Positions 16,867 to 25,289 are shown, counted from the stretch's first letter. The stretch is DNA of 64,000 nt from Rhizobium mongolense subsp. loessense (GCF_900099775.1 NZ_FMTM01000007.1:1-64000), one strand, 5' to 3'. Program-made: numbers and translations. The notes: a model not told the origin generated them from the sequence alone.

Positions 16867-17489
16867 CGGCCAAGCAGGCGCTTGGCCGCAAAGTACACGC
16901 CGAAGAGAATGCCCACAAGCGAAGATAGCACCGCCATGCTTGCTGCGTGCATCGGGATTTCGCTCCAGCGCGGGCGCACGATATCCGCCGTGTTGAACGC
17001 CTCGCCGCTGAAACGGCAGGTGATCAGCGAAAGCCCGCGCCGCACCATCTCGGCATCGGCATCCGCAATGATCGCCGATGCGGCCCCGGCTTCCTGCGGC
17101 ATGGCGCGCATGGCGATCAGCACGGCCTTGGCCGCCGCCAGATAAGCATGGGCGCATTCGTTGAACGGGCTCCGCTCGTCGGCGACGCTGCCGGGCATCC
17201 GCCCCCAGAAGCAGTAGGAATACTGGATCTGCGCATAGTTCAGCACGCGCCTGAACGGCTCGTTCGTATCGGTCGCCTGCGAGGCGAGATTGATGATCCG
17301 GTTCCGATAGCCGGCGATAACCGCCATCTCGCCATGCGAAATTTCGGGGATGGGGATGCCGGCATGGCTGCCAGCGGAACTGCTGTTGTGTGCTGAGGCG
17401 TTTCCGGCGGCGGACAAGAGAAGTGCTGCAAGACCTAGTTTCGCGAGCCATGGCTTCGCGGAATTTGGATATTGAGATTGCCGCAACAT
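16851..17489 (-). CDS. Exported/membrane-anchored protein of unknown function
   Basis: About 212 residues from ATG 17489; ATG 17507 is an alternative. It has a signal peptide-like segment (LAKLGLAALLLSAAGNASA), a cysteine-containing middle (YSYCFWGRMPG, FNECAHAYLAAAKAV) and a C-terminal membrane helix (MAVLSSLVGILFGVYFAAKRLL). I do not recognise the family. It lies 86 bases downstream of cbtA on the same strand, so it may be cotranscribed with the cobalamin-controlled unit. Most of the protein appears to be outside the cytoplasmic membrane with a C-terminal anchor. Confidence 0.65.
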   Translation of the reverse strand: MLRQSQYPNSAKPWLAKLGLAALLLSAAGNASAHNSSSAGSHAGIPIPEISHGEMAVIAGYRNRIINLASQATDTNEPFRRVLNYAQIQYSYCFWGRMPGSVADERSPFNECAHAYLAAAKAVLIAMRAMPQEAGAASAIIADADAEMVRRGLSLITCRFSGEAFNTADIVRPRWSEIPMHAASMAVLSSLVGILFGVYFAAKRLLGRQSSV

Positions 17490-17575
17490 TGCCAAGCTTT
17501 CCCTCATCCCTGTGAACCACAGTGATGAGGAGTTCTCTTTTGACGAGCCACGACGAGGCAACGCACTAGCCTGGA

Positions 17576-18292
17576 TTACCGGAATGCCGGACGCAGTCGC
17601 TTTTCGGCCAGCACTCCGAAGACAATCCCAAGCGCCGCCCACAGAATGACATGCATGCCGAGCGAGGCGGTGCGAAAACGCCAGAGCACCATGGCCGAAT
17701 AGTTTTCCGGCACCTCGTTGATTGGCGGCAGCAGGTACTGAACCAGGCCGATGAAGACGAGATAGGCGGCACCTGCGAGGATCGCCGCATTCCAAATGCC
17801 GAAGCGCGCAGAGAGATTGCGCGCCAGCCCCACTGCGGCAATCAGCGAGGCAACGGAAACGAGGATCATCAAGAAGAACACCTCGGTGCGAACGCCGATC
17901 GTATCGGGATTGCCGACCGCAGGCGGGTTGGCGGGGTACTTGATCGCCGGAACGAGAACGATCGCCACAAAGGCGGCAAGCGCAATAACTGCGGCCGTTC
18001 CGCGCGCGCCGAGCCGGCTGAAACGCCCATGAACGAAGGCGAAGGCAAGAGCAAAGAGGCCACCAACCGCAATTGCATAGGTCATGACGCCGGTGAAGAG
18101 GCCCAGACCGGCCTGTGTGGCGCGGCTGACGAGTTCCGGCTCAGCGGTTTCGCCTGCGGCCAGGGCAGCGGCTTCTTCGAAGGCAATCGCCTGATCGACC
18201 AGCGGCTCACCGAATGTATAGGCAAAGGCAAAAACCAGGATGCCAGCGATCGCCCCCGCGAGCATGCCACGGAGCAAAAGATTTCCAACCAT
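17576..18292 (-). CDS. cbtA: CbtA-type membrane protein, predicted cobalt transporter subunit
   Basis: 238 residues with about six hydrophobic segments (LLRGMLAGAIAGILVFAFAY at the N-terminus) and the CbtA-typical GLFTGVMTYAIAVGGLFALA and LPPINEVPENYSAMVLWRFR. It starts 12 bases after the cbtB stop, with AGGA before the ATG. CbtAB is a predicted cobalt uptake system found under B12 riboswitches; biochemical evidence is limited, so cobalt as substrate is family knowledge rather than something seen here. Confidence 0.9.
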   Translation of the reverse strand: MVGNLLLRGMLAGAIAGILVFAFAYTFGEPLVDQAIAFEEAAALAAGETAEPELVSRATQAGLGLFTGVMTYAIAVGGLFALAFAFVHGRFSRLGARGTAAVIALAAFVAIVLVPAIKYPANPPAVGNPDTIGVRTEVFFLMILVSVASLIAAVGLARNLSARFGIWNAAILAGAAYLVFIGLVQYLLPPINEVPENYSAMVLWRFRTASLGMHVILWAALGIVFGVLAEKRLRPAFR

Positions 18293-18304
18293 GTCTGTCG
18301 TCCT

Positions 18305-18514
18305 TTAGTGGCAGGGGAAGCCGAGAAGGTGGCGGCCGTCATGCACGAATTCGTGGACGTAGCCGCCGGAAAACAGCGCCATTGCGCCTTCTTCCGTGCC
18401 GACGAAATAGATGGCGATGATCATCAGCAAGCCCCCGAAGATCGCCCAGGGCAGGATTTCTCCTACCGGGATCGGCGCCGGTGCTGCGATGGGCTGAAGA
18501 GCGGTGTCAGACAT
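18305..18514 (-). CDS. cbtB: CbtB small membrane protein, cobalt uptake
   Basis: 69 residues: one membrane helix (ILPWAIFGGLLMIIAIYFVG) and the characteristic histidine-rich tail VHEFVHDGRHLLGFPCH, which likely binds the metal. ATG 18514 follows AGGAGG. It is the first gene after the cobalamin riboswitch and is followed closely by cbtA. Confidence 0.92.
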   Translation of the reverse strand: MSDTALQPIAAPAPIPVGEILPWAIFGGLLMIIAIYFVGTEEGAMALFSGGYVHEFVHDGRHLLGFPCH

Positions 18515-18554
18515 GTTTTCCTCCTGGAAGACGCGTTCAGTCGAAAGAGCGTTG

Positions 18555-18662
18555 TGCGGTAGGGTCTGACTTCCAGCCTGCTTTCGCATCCTGGTCACAG
18601 TGGCGCGACCGCGCCGGATTTTCACCGGCTTCCAAACCCGCAACATGACCGTTATATCTGCG
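18555..18662 (-). ncRNA. Cobalamin riboswitch
   Basis: On the minus strand upstream of cbtB the leader contains GCCGGTGAAAATCCGGC, the conserved B12 box region GGTCGCGCCACTGTGA and the closing GGAAGTCAGACC, in the right order and spacing. It should repress cbtBA when adenosylcobalamin is abundant. The switching element downstream (18515-18555) probably sequesters the cbtB Shine-Dalgarno. Confidence 0.92.
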
Positions 18663-18725
18663 CGCGGAGAACTGTCAACGAGACTTGATCTCGCTCCCCA
18701 CTGCATTTCCGGAGATCGAAGGAAC

Positions 18726-19283
18726 GTGCATACCCGGCTCACCTGGATCTGCCACGGCGTAACAAGCGCCGGTCGCAACGGTCGCTTTCCACTCGACGAA
18801 CCGCTTGAAGAAAGCGCCGTCGCGCAGACGCGGGCAATTGCCGGTTGGCTGCAGCTTGCCGATCGAGTCCTGACGAGTCCGGCGCTGCGCGCGCGCCAGA
18901 CTGCGCAAGCGCTCTCGCTCGACTCTCTTCCCGATCCTCTGCTTGCCGATTGCGATTACGGCCGGTGGGGCGGGATGGCGATCGCCGATCTGCAAATGCA
19001 GGAACCCGAAAATCTGCTCGCCTGGATGAGCGATCCGGAATCGGCCCCGCATGGCGGCGAAAATATTAGGCAGCTCGCAAGCCGGGCAGCCCAATCGATG
19101 GAAACGCAATCGGTGCTCGGCGGCCACGTCATCGCCGTCAGTCACGCCGCGCTCATCCGCGCTGCGATCCTGAACGTGCTTCAGGCGCCGCTTTCCTCTT
19201 TCTGGCTCGCGGATATCGAACCGCTGGCCATCATCCGCATGACCCATAACGGCCGCCGCTGGGCGCTTCGCTTCGGCGACTGA
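18726..19283 (+). CDS. CobC-like histidine phosphatase superfamily protein with altered RHG motif
   Basis: 185 residues from GTG 18726 (AGGA just upstream). The fold pattern of the phosphoglycerate-mutase-like phosphatases is present: LTWICHG at the start, SPALRARQTAQAL, DCDYGRWGG and the second histidine in VIAVSHAALIRAAIL. The usual RHG at the N-terminus is CHG, so the conserved phosphate-binding arginine is missing. Divergent from cbtBA and near the B12 riboswitch, it is plausibly a cobalamin-pathway alpha-ribazole phosphatase homologue, but activity is uncertain. Confidence 0.75.
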   Translation: MHTRLTWICHGVTSAGRNGRFPLDEPLEESAVAQTRAIAGWLQLADRVLTSPALRARQTAQALSLDSLPDPLLADCDYGRWGGMAIADLQMQEPENLLAWMSDPESAPHGGENIRQLASRAAQSMETQSVLGGHVIAVSHAALIRAAILNVLQAPLSSFWLADIEPLAIIRMTHNGRRWALRFGD

Positions 19284-19403
19284 AGCCGCTATATAGCTAA
19301 TTTTTCAAGCAATAAATTAGATCAGCCTTACGCAAGCAAGTTGCGTCATAGCTATTGAACCCGGTTTACCGGGCGCTAAGTCCTTGCCCCGAGGAGACCG
19401 GCC

Positions 19404-19514
19404 ATGACCTATGATTGGAGTGGGGAGCGTACACGGCGCATGCGTCTTTTGCGGATCGCGACCGCCGTTGTTCTCGTCGCCCTGGTTGTCAGCATTCCAT
19501 TGCTGATGACATAG
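19404..19514 (+). CDS. 36-residue single-helix membrane peptide
   Basis: ATG 19404 follows GAGGAGACCGGCC, a good ribosome-binding site. The peptide begins MTYDWSGERTRRMRLLR, a basic N-terminus, followed by a hydrophobic helix (IATAVVLVALVVSIPLLM) and ends at TAG 19512. A strong terminator starts nine bases after the stop. Codon use and signals suggest a genuine small membrane protein; its function is unknown. Confidence 0.6.
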   Translation: MTYDWSGERTRRMRLLRIATAVVLVALVVSIPLLMT

Positions 19515-19522
19515 GCGAAAAA

Positions 19523-19555
19523 GGCGAGCAGCCGTCAAGCTGCTCGCCATTCTTT
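19523..19555 (+). terminator. Terminator after the 36-residue peptide gene
   Basis: Perfect ten-base stem GGCGAGCAGC / GCTGCTCGCC with loop CGTCAA followed by ATTCTTT. Confidence 0.85.
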
Positions 19556-19638
19556 AACTCTGTCGAACGGGAACGCACGCAGCACTCTGCGATCAAACGA
19601 TGATCACCAGGATTTCTTGGACTGTGGCGACATTCCTT

Positions 19639-19974
19639 TTAGTGCTTGATAGTCGTGCCGGTCACCGACACTGGATCGCTGGCCGGAAACGTATCCTCGA
19701 GCCCCTCGTCAAGCTGCTCCTCGAGGGTCGATCGATCATGGGACGCGCGCGCACTCAGCCTGACGCTCATCGTTTCGCCCTCCGGGGCCTTGGAAGAGGC
19801 GATTTGGCTCATCACCTCCTTTGCCTTTTCTATGGCATTCTGCCGATTGAGCGAACGTTCGGCATCGTTCTTCAACTGCACGGAAACGACCTCGCCGCCG
19901 TCGCCGACGAATTCGACCGTAAAGCCAGCCTTCCCGCCGCCGACGGGGATAACCTGTGTTCCAACGACCTGCAT
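19639..19974 (-). CDS. Conserved rhizobial hypothetical protein
   Basis: 111 residues from ATG 19974 (MQVVGTQVIPVGGGKAGFTV), which has GAGGA upstream; the frame continues upstream without signals. The C-terminus EEQLDEGLEDTFPASDPVSV carries the LDExLExxFPASDPxxV motif shared by many small rhizobial proteins. No membrane segment. Function unknown. It is the first gene at the left end of the low-density tract. Confidence 0.65.
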   Translation of the reverse strand: MQVVGTQVIPVGGGKAGFTVEFVGDGGEVVSVQLKNDAERSLNRQNAIEKAKEVMSQIASSKAPEGETMSVRLSARASHDRSTLEEQLDEGLEDTFPASDPVSVTGTTIKH

Positions 19975-20040
19975 TGGGGATTTCCTCTTTTTGAACGCCA
20001 AAAAGGAAAACGAAGATACCGCCCGCTTGGTTCCAAGCAC

Positions 20041-21281
20041 TGAGGATCATCGCGGCTACAACATTGGAGTGCCTGACCTCTGCGATAGGTGAAGTTTTGT
20101 ACCGGATACATAGGTGACACTTTTCGCGTTGCCGGAAGGGCTGGAAGAATTATTTCTCGGCGCCATTTACTGGATTCTAATAAAGGCAATGGAGTTTAGG
20201 AGCATGATTCGGTGAGGTCCCACGTTTTGTCAGCCCGAGAGACGTCGAAATCGAAGGCAACGGCGATATCGACACGCTGAGAAAGCCGAAGACCTCGCCG
20301 GTCATGCTTCTAAGCAGCAAGTGGCGAGTGCCGCTATGACTTCCGGGGCGTGGCGCACGAGACATGTTGACGCGCGATGCGCGTGATGACGCATTGGGAA
20401 AAGAAGCCCCGCAAGGGGACGGGGCTCAAGATATGATGAGCAGCGCCCTAGAGCGGGCGACGTCGGAAAGTACGCTTCATAGCTCGCATCTTCAAGATGC
20501 AGAACTAAGGCAAAAAGCTGCGTCTATGGCCAAGTCTCCTCGTTCGAAGCCTCTTCTTTCCACCGAAAGGCCTCTCCGGCGTCGTGCATCGACGGCAAAC
20601 GATCGCCTGCGCCGTGCTGGTAAGATGATGGTGGCCGTGCGGCATGTCGTCGACGGCGAGCCTTTCGTGGGCAGCGGCGTGTTTTTCAGATGGCTCATAG
20701 TGCCGCGTGGCGACTGCAACGGCGCTCTTTCGGCTTCCTGCAGCGGCACTGCCCGCAGTTCGTGGACACCTGAAATTCCAGATCAGCAGCCGGCGGGAAT
20801 TCAAACCCCCCAAAAGTTGCGCCTCCGCCACTTTGACAGACCTCGCTCCATATATCTGCAGAAATCCGCATTCGGTGGAAAGCTTGCGGGCAGAATTTCG
20901 GCGTCGATACGACCGGCCAGGCACGCCTTAAGCTCACCAGTGCTGGCACTATGATCCAATCCTCGAATTTGATCTAGAAAAGGTCGGACTTACCAAGGAG
21001 CTTTGATTTCAGATGCCCGTCGGGTCTCGTGCAGAGATGCGCTCGTTATCGGTGGGCGCTTTTGCAGGAGAAACCAGTTCTCAGGAACGCGGCCACGAAT
21101 AGATCGTGCCGGGCCTCCAGCCCCGTGGAAGGCTGCTACCAAGCAGTGGGTTATCACGCAGTTGCGAGCGTCGCTTGCTGGAGCTGCGTTAGTCAGTCGG
21201 AGGCCAATGGTATCTTTAGTGGAACGCTAATATACTTAGACGCTCGAACGAGCAGCGCCTGCCGAATGCTTGAGGAATGCC
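20041..21281. other. Low-coding region, no gene identified with confidence
   Basis: A plus-strand frame at 20364-20954 (196 codons) is open but its composition is arginine- and serine-rich as expected of a shadow frame, and no motif is recognised. The region holds a direct repeat ATAGGTGA (20085 and 20110) that looks like the end of an insertion sequence, and one minus-strand hairpin terminator. I see no recognisable RNA gene. Confidence 0.5.
20401..20426 (-). terminator. Minus-strand hairpin terminator
   Basis: Stem AGCCCCG / CGGGGCT at 20405-20411 and 20420-20426; on the minus strand it is followed by TCTTTTCC. No convincing minus-strand gene precedes it, so it may mark a decayed gene or an untranslated transcript between 20.43 and 21.2 kb. 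Confidence 0.5.
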
Positions 21282-21614
21282 ATGCGAAGATTCATCTTCA
21301 CGGCAATGTGTATCGCCACTGCAACGGCCGCTAACGCCCATGATTGGTACGAAGACAAGATTGACCCACAGATGAAATTCAAGTGTTGCGGTGGTTCTGA
21401 TTGCCGCGCCATACCTCGGTCTTCGGTGCGGTCCAGGATCGACGGTGGTTACACTTACTTGCCGCATAATTTCACCATCCCACGGGACCGTGTACAGGAC
21501 TCCCCAGACGATCAATACCATATCTGCGAGAATACCTACGTCATAACTAATCAGCTGTATTTGCGTTGCTTTTTTGCACCTCGCGTCAAGGTCTCTCTAC
21601 TTCACCCACGTTAA
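21282..21614 (+). CDS. Secreted cysteine-containing small protein, unknown function
   Basis: 110 residues from ATG 21282, which follows GAGGA; an in-frame ATG at 21270 is less likely. Signal peptide MRRFIFTAMCIATATAANA then HDWYEDKIDPQMKFKCCGGSDCRAI, a motif I recognise from conserved hypothetical exported proteins of Rhizobiales, with cysteines at CCGGSDC and later ICENTY and LRCFF. Likely periplasmic with disulfides. It is isolated in the accessory tract. Confidence 0.75.
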   Translation: MRRFIFTAMCIATATAANAHDWYEDKIDPQMKFKCCGGSDCRAIPRSSVRSRIDGGYTYLPHNFTIPRDRVQDSPDDQYHICENTYVITNQLYLRCFFAPRVKVSLLHPR

Positions 21615-21893
21615 GGTAAATACTGCGCGTCGCTGCCGGAATCGAAGAGATGGCCACAGACACGCATAAGCGGCGGGCTCCACACCGTCGATGCTCGCGG
21701 CAGACCTGAGAAACGCCCAGGCTTTGAAAGGCCTTTGATTTTGACGCGTGCGATGTGATCGACGTCTTTTGCCACCGATGCAAAAGCGGCCGAGGCCCAT
21801 TCGGCCGGAGTGGACAAGCTCACGCTGCGCGGCGAATGCGTTTGCAGCCACGTTGGAAGGAAACGACGCAATAGTTATAAGCTGGGGTTGTGA

Positions 21894-22043
21894 CTACGCT
21901 TCAACGACGACCGGCCGGAGACGCTCTTTTACCTCGATCCGCCGTAGTTCGGCAGCGAAGGCGACTACGGGGCGCTGTTTAGCCGGGAGCAGTTCGAAGT
22001 GATGGCGGAGCGCCTCGGTCGCATCAAAGGCAACGTCACCTAG
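21894..22043 (+). pseudogene. Remnant of a D12-class DNA adenine methylase (Dam)
   Basis: The plus frame reads LRFNDDRPETLFYLDPP, then TAG at 21945, then FGSEGDYGALFSREQFEVMA and ends ERLGRIKGNVT at TAG 22041. This matches the catalytic end of phage-type Dam methylases, whose DPPY motif is here DPP-stop, a single-base change of the tyrosine codon. The frame is closed upstream by TGA at 21891, and the N-terminal domain is missing. Probably a decayed prophage gene. Confidence 0.75.
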
Positions 22044-22237
22044 TCCTCTGACCCTCCGAAGTGCCCGCCATGAGCTTCATCGTAACGGTGGAGCGCATTC
22101 AGATAGCCTGAAAGCGCTTCTGCTAGCGGACGCGACAAGCCTGTCTGGAGATGGCTCTTCCAGGTGGCTATCTCGTCGGTATCACTGTCGACAACGCGGT
22201 ATTTGGCGTTGCCCTCTGCCTCGATGCGATACTTCAT
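22040..22237 (-). CDS. Small hypothetical protein
   Basis: 65 residues from ATG 22237 (MKYRIEAEGNAKYRVVDSDT), with a possible longer form from 22294. The sequence is acidic and lacks membrane segments; it ends HRYDEAHGGHFGGSED. The amino-acid composition is protein-like rather than shadow-like, but the ribosome-binding site is weak. It overlaps the end of the Dam remnant by four bases. Function unknown. Confidence 0.45.
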   Translation of the reverse strand: MKYRIEAEGNAKYRVVDSDTDEIATWKSHLQTGLSRPLAEALSGYLNALHRYDEAHGGHFGGSED

Positions 22238-22446
22238 GACCCAGTCACCCAGCGGGTTTTGATGATGAACTAGATATCGCCAGAACGATTTCAACCGCCC
22301 TTGTCGAACAGTTCGAGCGGCGAAGCGGATTAATTAATCCGGCCGACTTGGTTCCAACATCATGTCTCGAAAGGAGAGCGAGCCACGAACTTAGGGGCGC
22401 TCACCGCTTCTGCCGGCACAATGACAGACGATCAAAAGAGAGCAAA

Positions 22447-22670
22447 TTAGCCAAAACGGCTTAGGCCCTCGTGCCTTCGGCGGAGGCGCCGGGTTCTCCG
22501 AAGCCGAATGCCTCCTTCTCAGGGCATCGATAATCTCATGGCGCTCGCTTCATCAAGATGTCCTAGCGGCAGAGTTTCAGCAATAACAGCGACCTTGTGC
22601 GTCTGCGTATCGACAATCGACCAGCTGCCATCCCGTCGCGTCTGGCGTAACACTGCGGGCGTATTCGCAT
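22447..22670 (-). pseudogene. Frameshifted copy A of the WSIVDT small-protein family
   Basis: Starts MRIRPQCYARRDG like the intact copies at 28565-28807 and 29524-29748, but one G is missing from the following G run (near 22637), putting the WSIVDTQTHKVAVIAETLPL part in another frame. DNA similarity to the 28.5-28.8 kb copy continues past the coding part. It follows its partner gene (22673-22879) by two bases. Confidence 0.65.
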
Positions 22671-22672
22671 AT

Positions 22673-22879
22673 TCACGTCGGCCTCTGCCTCTCGGTCATG
22701 CTCACGACTAGCTGTTGCAAGCTATCTTCGATAGTGACGCCGTGCTGATAGAAATAAATGATCTGGCTTGCGAGTTCGACGCGCTCATAATCGCTCGTTA
22801 TGTGCCCGCTAGCGCAGATATCATCAAAGACCCTCTTGCAGATCTCAATATCTTCGGTAGCGAAATAGCCTCTGCTCAT
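22673..22879 (-). CDS. Small conserved protein, ICKRVFD family copy 1
   Basis: 68 residues from ATG 22879 (AGGGAA upstream). It shares about two thirds of its residues with the product at 29751-29972: EIVICKRVFD-type start, ICASGHITSD, ASQIIYFYQHGVTIEDSLQQL. Predicted all-helical and soluble. Both copies are followed directly by a member of the WSIVDT family, suggesting a two-gene cassette. Function unknown; I recognise no domain. Confidence 0.65.
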   Translation of the reverse strand: MSRGYFATEDIEICKRVFDDICASGHITSDYERVELASQIIYFYQHGVTIEDSLQQLVVSMTERQRPT

Positions 22880-23364
22880 GCTCGGTTCCCTAAACCGCGG
22901 GTAAAGCGGCCTTCACGAGAACATATGGTGGCAAGGGCTCGTAAGAGAGGGCAAAGCGAGCCCAAGCCACTGGCTCAGTACTTAGGGATCATCCCCACAG
23001 ATCACGCAGCTTCAGCGACTGGTGGGAAGATGAAACGCGTGATCGCAATAAACCGGCGGGGGAGGGAAAAGTTCCCTGCGCGCATCCTATCATCACCGTG
23101 CGCCGGCGGTTTGAAGAGAACCACCCTCGTCCGTTGGCGATCCGATGGTTTCTCAGAATCAGCCAGGAAGAAAACTCTTTCCTGCTACAATCTACGAATA
23201 TCCTCAGCGGCCGGCGTTGGCAGCGGCTTCGTGAACCACGAAGATCCACGCTCTGACCGATGGCCAATGCCGGCCGATCGCTTAAGTCGGCGACGAACTT
23301 CTTTGCCTCCGTTTGCCTCGCAGCTACCTCTACTACTGGCTACGAGTGCAAGCCGGCGGATCGT
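22880..23364. other. Intergenic region, nothing recognised
   Basis: 485 bases between the ICKRVFD gene (reading left) and the GNAT gene (reading left towards this gap). Frames are open in places but show no motif, ribosome-binding site or clear terminator. Confidence 0.5.
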
Positions 23365-23901
23365 TCACAAGACCTTCCTCATCCGCAACATTGGTACGCC
23401 CGCTCCGCCTCTATGGTCGATGACTTCTTCAATCGCCTCAAAGCCGCAGGCCCGATAGAGCGGTTCGCCGGCCATTGTTGCCATAAGCTCGACACTTGTG
23501 AAGCCTTCGCCGCGGGCGGCGTCCTCGCACAGCGTGAGGATTAGACGACCCACGCCTCGGCGGATGAAGCTTGGATGCGTATACATGGCACGCACGCGCG
23601 CAGCGTCTTTCGTGGCGTCAAGCAGCGCTGCATCGCGCCCGGGTGAACGGTCGCCGCCGTAGAGGGTTGCGCGCCGGCTCCATCCGCCGCACCCGGCTAA
23701 GACGCCATTTTGCTCCACAATAAAATATGTTCCATCATCAATGAGTTGCGTATCGAGCCCCATGATTGCTCGGCTCGAAGCGATCTGCTCCTCTGTGAGG
23801 AAAGGCTTCTGAAGCTCGCCGATGGCTGCATCTATCAGTACAGCCAGCGCCGGCATATCGGCAGGTGTGGCCAAGCGATGGTCTAGTCTGATCCTCGACA
23901 T
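23365..23901 (-). CDS. GNAT-family N-acetyltransferase
   Basis: 178 residues from ATG 23901 (MSRIRLDHRLATPADMPALA). The acetyl-CoA binding region is ARVRAMYTHPSFIRRGVGRLIL, followed by EGFTSVELMATMAGEPLYRACGFE, the usual order of GNAT motifs A and B. Acceptor unknown. The coding quality is normal, in contrast to the surrounding decayed sequence, so this may be a functional cargo gene of the accessory tract. Confidence 0.87.
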   Translation of the reverse strand: MSRIRLDHRLATPADMPALAVLIDAAIGELQKPFLTEEQIASSRAIMGLDTQLIDDGTYFIVEQNGVLAGCGGWSRRATLYGGDRSPGRDAALLDATKDAARVRAMYTHPSFIRRGVGRLILTLCEDAARGEGFTSVELMATMAGEPLYRACGFEAIEEVIDHRGGAGVPMLRMRKVL

Positions 23902-24128
23902 TCTTCCGCAAGTCCAGTGCAACCGCTTGAAGCTAGCACAAGATCGTCACAATGATGAGAAGAAACCTAAGGCATAGTCGGGGTTGAAGCTTCCTGATGA
24001 CCTGTCATGAGTCCGAATCCGAGCGTCCGAGCCGCCCTTCGATTTTTGCTCGTAAAGCTCTTCGAGCTTCCTCGATGCCTCTCGCCCGGTGGGCGCCCAG
24101 TCGACTCTCGCCATCGTATTCGTCTCAA

Positions 24129-24191
24129 GCGCTCGCCGAAGCTCTCGGCCGCGCTATGCGGATCGAGCAGTTCAAGCGGCCGATAGAATAG
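24129..24191 (+). pseudogene. 3' remnant of the RIKQFQRPVD small-gene family
   Basis: The last 20 codons, ALAEALGRAMRIEQFKRPIE then stop, match the end of the intact 76-residue gene at 30186-30416 (ALAEALGRSMRIKQFQRPVD). Upstream similarity is lost. A second truncated tail lies at 26217-26270. Confidence 0.6.
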
Positions 24192-24245
24192 TATCCCCGC
24201 TGAATTCGCGGTGGATATTTGCGCATTGCGTGATTTAATTGTCGG

Positions 24246-25289
24246 ATGGCAAAGCCCCCGCGTTCCAGGCCTCTTCAGGCCAACGACCAACCATTGCGAA
24301 CGCGACCGCGAAAGCCTCGCGATCCGGCGCAGCCGAACCTTCCCCTCGATCCCATGCCGGACCGCATCGAGCCGTGCCTGGCTCTTCCCAAGCCGAAGCC
24401 GCCGAAGGGTGAGCAGTGGTTTTATGAAATCAAATGGGACGGGTATCGCCTGGCGGTGCATATCGAGCCTCAGCGCGTGCGCATCATCACGCGCGGCGGC
24501 CATGACTGGACGCATCGTTTTCCCGCGATCGAGCTGGCCGCCAAGCAGCTCGACGTCGCGACAGCGATCCTCGATGGCGAGGCAATCGTGGTCGATGAGC
24601 GTGGCCGGTCCGATTTCGGGCTGCTGCAGCAATCGCTCGGCGGCCGGAGCGGCAAGCGGACTTCCAGCGAAGCGCTTTTCGTGGCGTTCGATCTGCTCTA
24701 TTTCGACGGGCATGATCTGCGGCAACTGGAGCTATCTTCGCGACGCCATCTGCTCGAAGGGCTGATCATCGATCGGGAGGGCGTCATTCGGCTGTCGGAG
24801 GAGTTCGAGGCGGACGGCGACAGGATGCTGGAGCTTGCCTGCGAGCATGGGCTCGAAGGCATCATTGCCAAGGATCGCCGTAGCGAGTACCGCTCCGGCC
24901 GTCTCGGCGACTGGGTGAAAATCAAGTGCTTGCAGAGCGACAGCTTCGTGATCGTTGGCTATGAACCTTCCACGGTCGCGCGGGCCGGCATCGGCTCGTT
25001 GCTACTGGCAGCGCGCAAGGGTGACGGCCTGGTTTATGTCGGCAATGTCGGGACCGGCTTCAACGAACGCACGGCGCGGGAGCTGCGCGAAAAGCTCGAC
25101 CGGCTGAAGGTTACGAAACCGCCGGTCACATATGACGGAAGACGCAAGGGGCTGGTCTGGGTGCGGCCTGCGATGATTGCCGAGATCGAGTATCGCGCGT
25201 GGACGCACGATGGGAAGCTGAGACATGCTTCTTACAAAGGTCTGCGGGATAAAGAGGACGACGCCACGATTTATGTGCTGGACCAGTAG
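24246..25289 (+). CDS. Stand-alone ATP-dependent DNA ligase, LigD ligase-domain type
   Basis: 347 residues. Nucleotidyltransferase motif I is IKWDGYR with the adenylated lysine near residue 63; later motifs include DGEAIVVDERGRSDF, VAFDLLYFDG, EGIIAKDRRSEYRSGR and DWVKIKC, then an OB-fold part (YVGNVGTGFNERTARELREK). It lacks the nuclease and primase domains of full LigD, so it is a single-function NHEJ-type ligase of the kind many rhizobia carry in several copies. No ku gene is visible nearby. The first 30 residues are basic and proline-rich. Confidence 0.9.
   Translation: MAKPPRSRPLQANDQPLRTRPRKPRDPAQPNLPLDPMPDRIEPCLALPKPKPPKGEQWFYEIKWDGYRLAVHIEPQRVRIITRGGHDWTHRFPAIELAAKQLDVATAILDGEAIVVDERGRSDFGLLQQSLGGRSGKRTSSEALFVAFDLLYFDGHDLRQLELSSRRHLLEGLIIDREGVIRLSEEFEADGDRMLELACEHGLEGIIAKDRRSEYRSGRLGDWVKIKCLQSDSFVIVGYEPSTVARAGIGSLLLAARKGDGLVYVGNVGTGFNERTARELREKLDRLKVTKPPVTYDGRRKGLVWVRPAMIAEIEYRAWTHDGKLRHASYKGLRDKEDDATIYVLDQ

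Noticed and set aside
20208..20339. Protein-like reading FVSPRDVEIEGNGDIDTLRK ending at 20337
   Set aside because: No start codon or ribosome-binding site, and only about 40 codons; could be chance.
20364..20954. 196-codon plus-strand frame in the accessory tract
   Set aside because: Arg/Ser-rich with no motif, weak start and no conservation evidence; composition looks like a shadow frame, so no gene was called.
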